Positions 62,548 to 64,000 of a stretch of DNA of 64,000 bases are shown piece after piece. The notes below the pieces were generated by a model. That model was not told the origin of the DNA and ran no database searches. It was given only the letters and a program-made list of their open reading frames with translations. Made by a program: the position numbers and the translations under genes. Within the stretch, counting starts at the first letter, position 1, and each line of letters begins with the position of its first letter. Source of the DNA: Limnephilus marmoratus (Eukaryota > Arthropoda > Insecta > Trichoptera > Limnephilidae); NCBI GenBank assembly GCA_917880885.1, contig OU862913.1, forward strand, positions 29,769,286 through 29,833,285. Direction: 5' to 3'.

Positions 62548-62671
62548 TGTGGCGACGAGGTAAACCGTAAGTAATCTAAGGATTTTTTTTACAAAAAAAT
62601 GTAAAGCTAGGCAAGTGCACTTATTTAGCTGTCAGTTGCATAGTTGTTCTTTTATTTGTCGTTTGACGGGA

Positions 62672-62761
62672 ATGGCGTCGGAACATGAAATTAATGTTGG
62701 ATTTGTTTTGGAAGTCGGAAAAACGGCGTGTTTACCGGAATTACTTTACCAGAATATATAA
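62672..62761 (+). pseudogene. Truncated gag start of the gypsy-like element
   Basis: The ATG at 62672, about 110 bp after the primer-binding site, opens MASEHEINVGFVLEVGKTAC and stops after 29 codons. MASE... is a common gag start in Mag-like elements. The rest of gag and all of pol are missing; the right arm of the inverted repeat (62768-62975) follows directly. Confidence 0.45.
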
Positions 62762-63309
62762 GGGGGCATTTGGTGGAGAAGGCATGGATTGATGTTGGAA
62801 AAAAGGCATTTGACATCGCTTGAAATCATGTTAACTCCACGGCTGCGTGGAAGGTGATCTGGTTCAGTGTATTTCGGGTGGTGCCGTGTACGGAGGCCGG
62901 CATTGAAGAGTGGTACATCTACAGGGTGCTTGTGGTTGCGTCACAATTTGTGGGTGTCTCCATGAACGGAGGACTTTAGGTAACCTAGGTTCCTATGAGA
63001 GCATTTAAGGGGAGTGATATACCAACGGAATTGTCAACCATACCTACCTACTTATTAAAATGAATTCATTTATTTATTTATACGGGGTTTTACAGATATT
63101 TGCACCTACGTGAGAACTATCCAGTTATTTCACAATTATAAAAATCTACAATTAAATACAGATACATACAATTACAAAAAGAAAAACATCATAAATAAAA
63201 ATACAGAATTATATATACAAGGTCACTCGAGTAACACATTACAATGAGTGGTAAGAGACATATAATGTTCTTCGATAATCACCGAAAGTATCGTGCGGTG
63301 GTGAGCAGT

Positions 63310-64000
63310 TTTTATTGCAGTGGGGCATTAAATTGCGACTTGGCATTGGATTGTGACTTGACATTAAATTGCGACTTTTAAATTGCGGCCGGGCATTCAA
63401 TTACGACTTGGCATTGAATTGCGACTAGACATTAAATTACGACTTTGCATTAAATTGCGGTTGGGCATTCAATTGCGGTTGGGCATTCAATTGCAACTTT
63501 GCACTGAATTGCGGCGGAGCATTAAATTGCGACTTGTATTAAATTGCGACTTTGCATTAAATTGCGGCTGGGCATTCAATTGCGACTTGGCATTAAATTG
63601 CGACCTGCATTGAATTGCGGCTGGGCATTAAATTGCGACTTTGCATTAAATTGCGGTTGGCGTTCATTTGCAATTTTGCATTGAATTGCGGCGGGGCATT
63701 AAATTGCGACTGGCATTAAATTGCGACCTGCATTGAATTGCGGCTGGGCATTAAATTGCGACTTTGCATTAAATTGCGGCTGGCGTTCATTTGCAATTTT
63801 GCATTGAATTGCGGCGGGGCATTAAATTGCGAATGGCATTAAATTGCGACTTTGCATTAAATTGCGGCTGGGCATTCAATTGCAACTTTGCATTGAATTG
63901 CGGCGGAGCATTAAATTGCGACTAGCATTAAATTGCGACTTTGCATTAAATTGCGGCTGGGCATTCAATTGCGACTTGGCATTAAATTGCGACTCTGCAT
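63310..64000 (+). repeat. Minisatellite of 16-18 bp GCATTAAATTGCGACTTG units, running off the window
   Basis: The unit GCATTAAATTGCGACTTG and variants (TGCGGCTGG, TTCAATTGC) repeat about 40 times up to the last base. Longer blocks also repeat: the text around 63600-63700 recurs near 63720-63820, about 120 bp later. The plus frame 63383-63613 is a repeat translation (LRLGIQ). Confidence 0.9.

Noticed and set aside
63383..63613. LRLGIQ repeat protein
   Set aside because: An 18-bp minisatellite unit gives a six-residue periodic frame; no start context or domain.

Overview
This is a eukaryotic, AT-rich, transposon-packed window, most likely from a lepidopteran (moth or butterfly) nuclear genome. 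The case rests on spliced coding exons with GT-AG introns, an insect-style eIF4G-like coding piece, tRNA-derived SINEs, Helitrons with TC...CTAG ends, mariner and hAT elements with exact TA or 8-bp target duplications, several non-LTR retrotransposon tails, and a 12-kb satellite block. There is no bacterial gene organisation.

The main host gene is a complete tetraspanin on the + strand, split into seven coding exons (32822-32890, 35192-35290, 49869-49985, 50129-50203, 52109-52245, 56659-56776, 58358-58504). All splice phases agree and give 253 residues with four membrane spans, CCG and PASCC motifs and six cysteines in the large loop. It is easy to miss because its exons are short and its introns (up to 14.6 kb) are full of mobile DNA. 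A second piece of host coding DNA lies at the left edge (2-1375): part of the N-terminal region of an eIF4G-like protein with a 37-residue unit repeated seven times.

Layout: 1-1.4 kb eIF4G-like ORF; 1.9-6.9 kb inverted-repeat elements, LINE tails and a SINE; 6.9-18.7 kb satellite array (about 183-185 bp monomers), interrupted by a tRNA-bearing insertion and a 1,045-bp GC-rich hAT element, with an orientation switch near 18.0 kb; 18.7-25.9 kb an LTR-like TATA-box element, two inverted copies of a 720-bp repeat, a LINE tail and a second tandem array; 26-32.8 kb SINEs, a hAT MITE and two tRNA-bearing repeats; 32.8-58.9 kb the tetraspanin gene, with hAT elements (one holding an 845-bp hairpin), Helitrons (one as a 5 x 268-bp tandem array), mariners, a minisatellite rich in nuclear-receptor-like half sites and a 1.1-kb polypyrimidine tract in its introns; 59-64 kb a fourth hAT MITE copy, a LINE fragment, an LTR with primer-binding site and broken gag start, and an 18-bp-type minisatellite running off the window.

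I do not see a new multi-gene system. The most interesting items are the hidden tetraspanin gene and its possible alternative C-terminus, three repeats that each carry a tRNA-like cloverleaf, a four-copy hAT MITE family with arrays of one short motif in both arms (plus an empty site inside the window), the long hairpin, and the receptor-site-like minisatellite in intron 2. Similarities to protein families were judged by eye; no database search was run.
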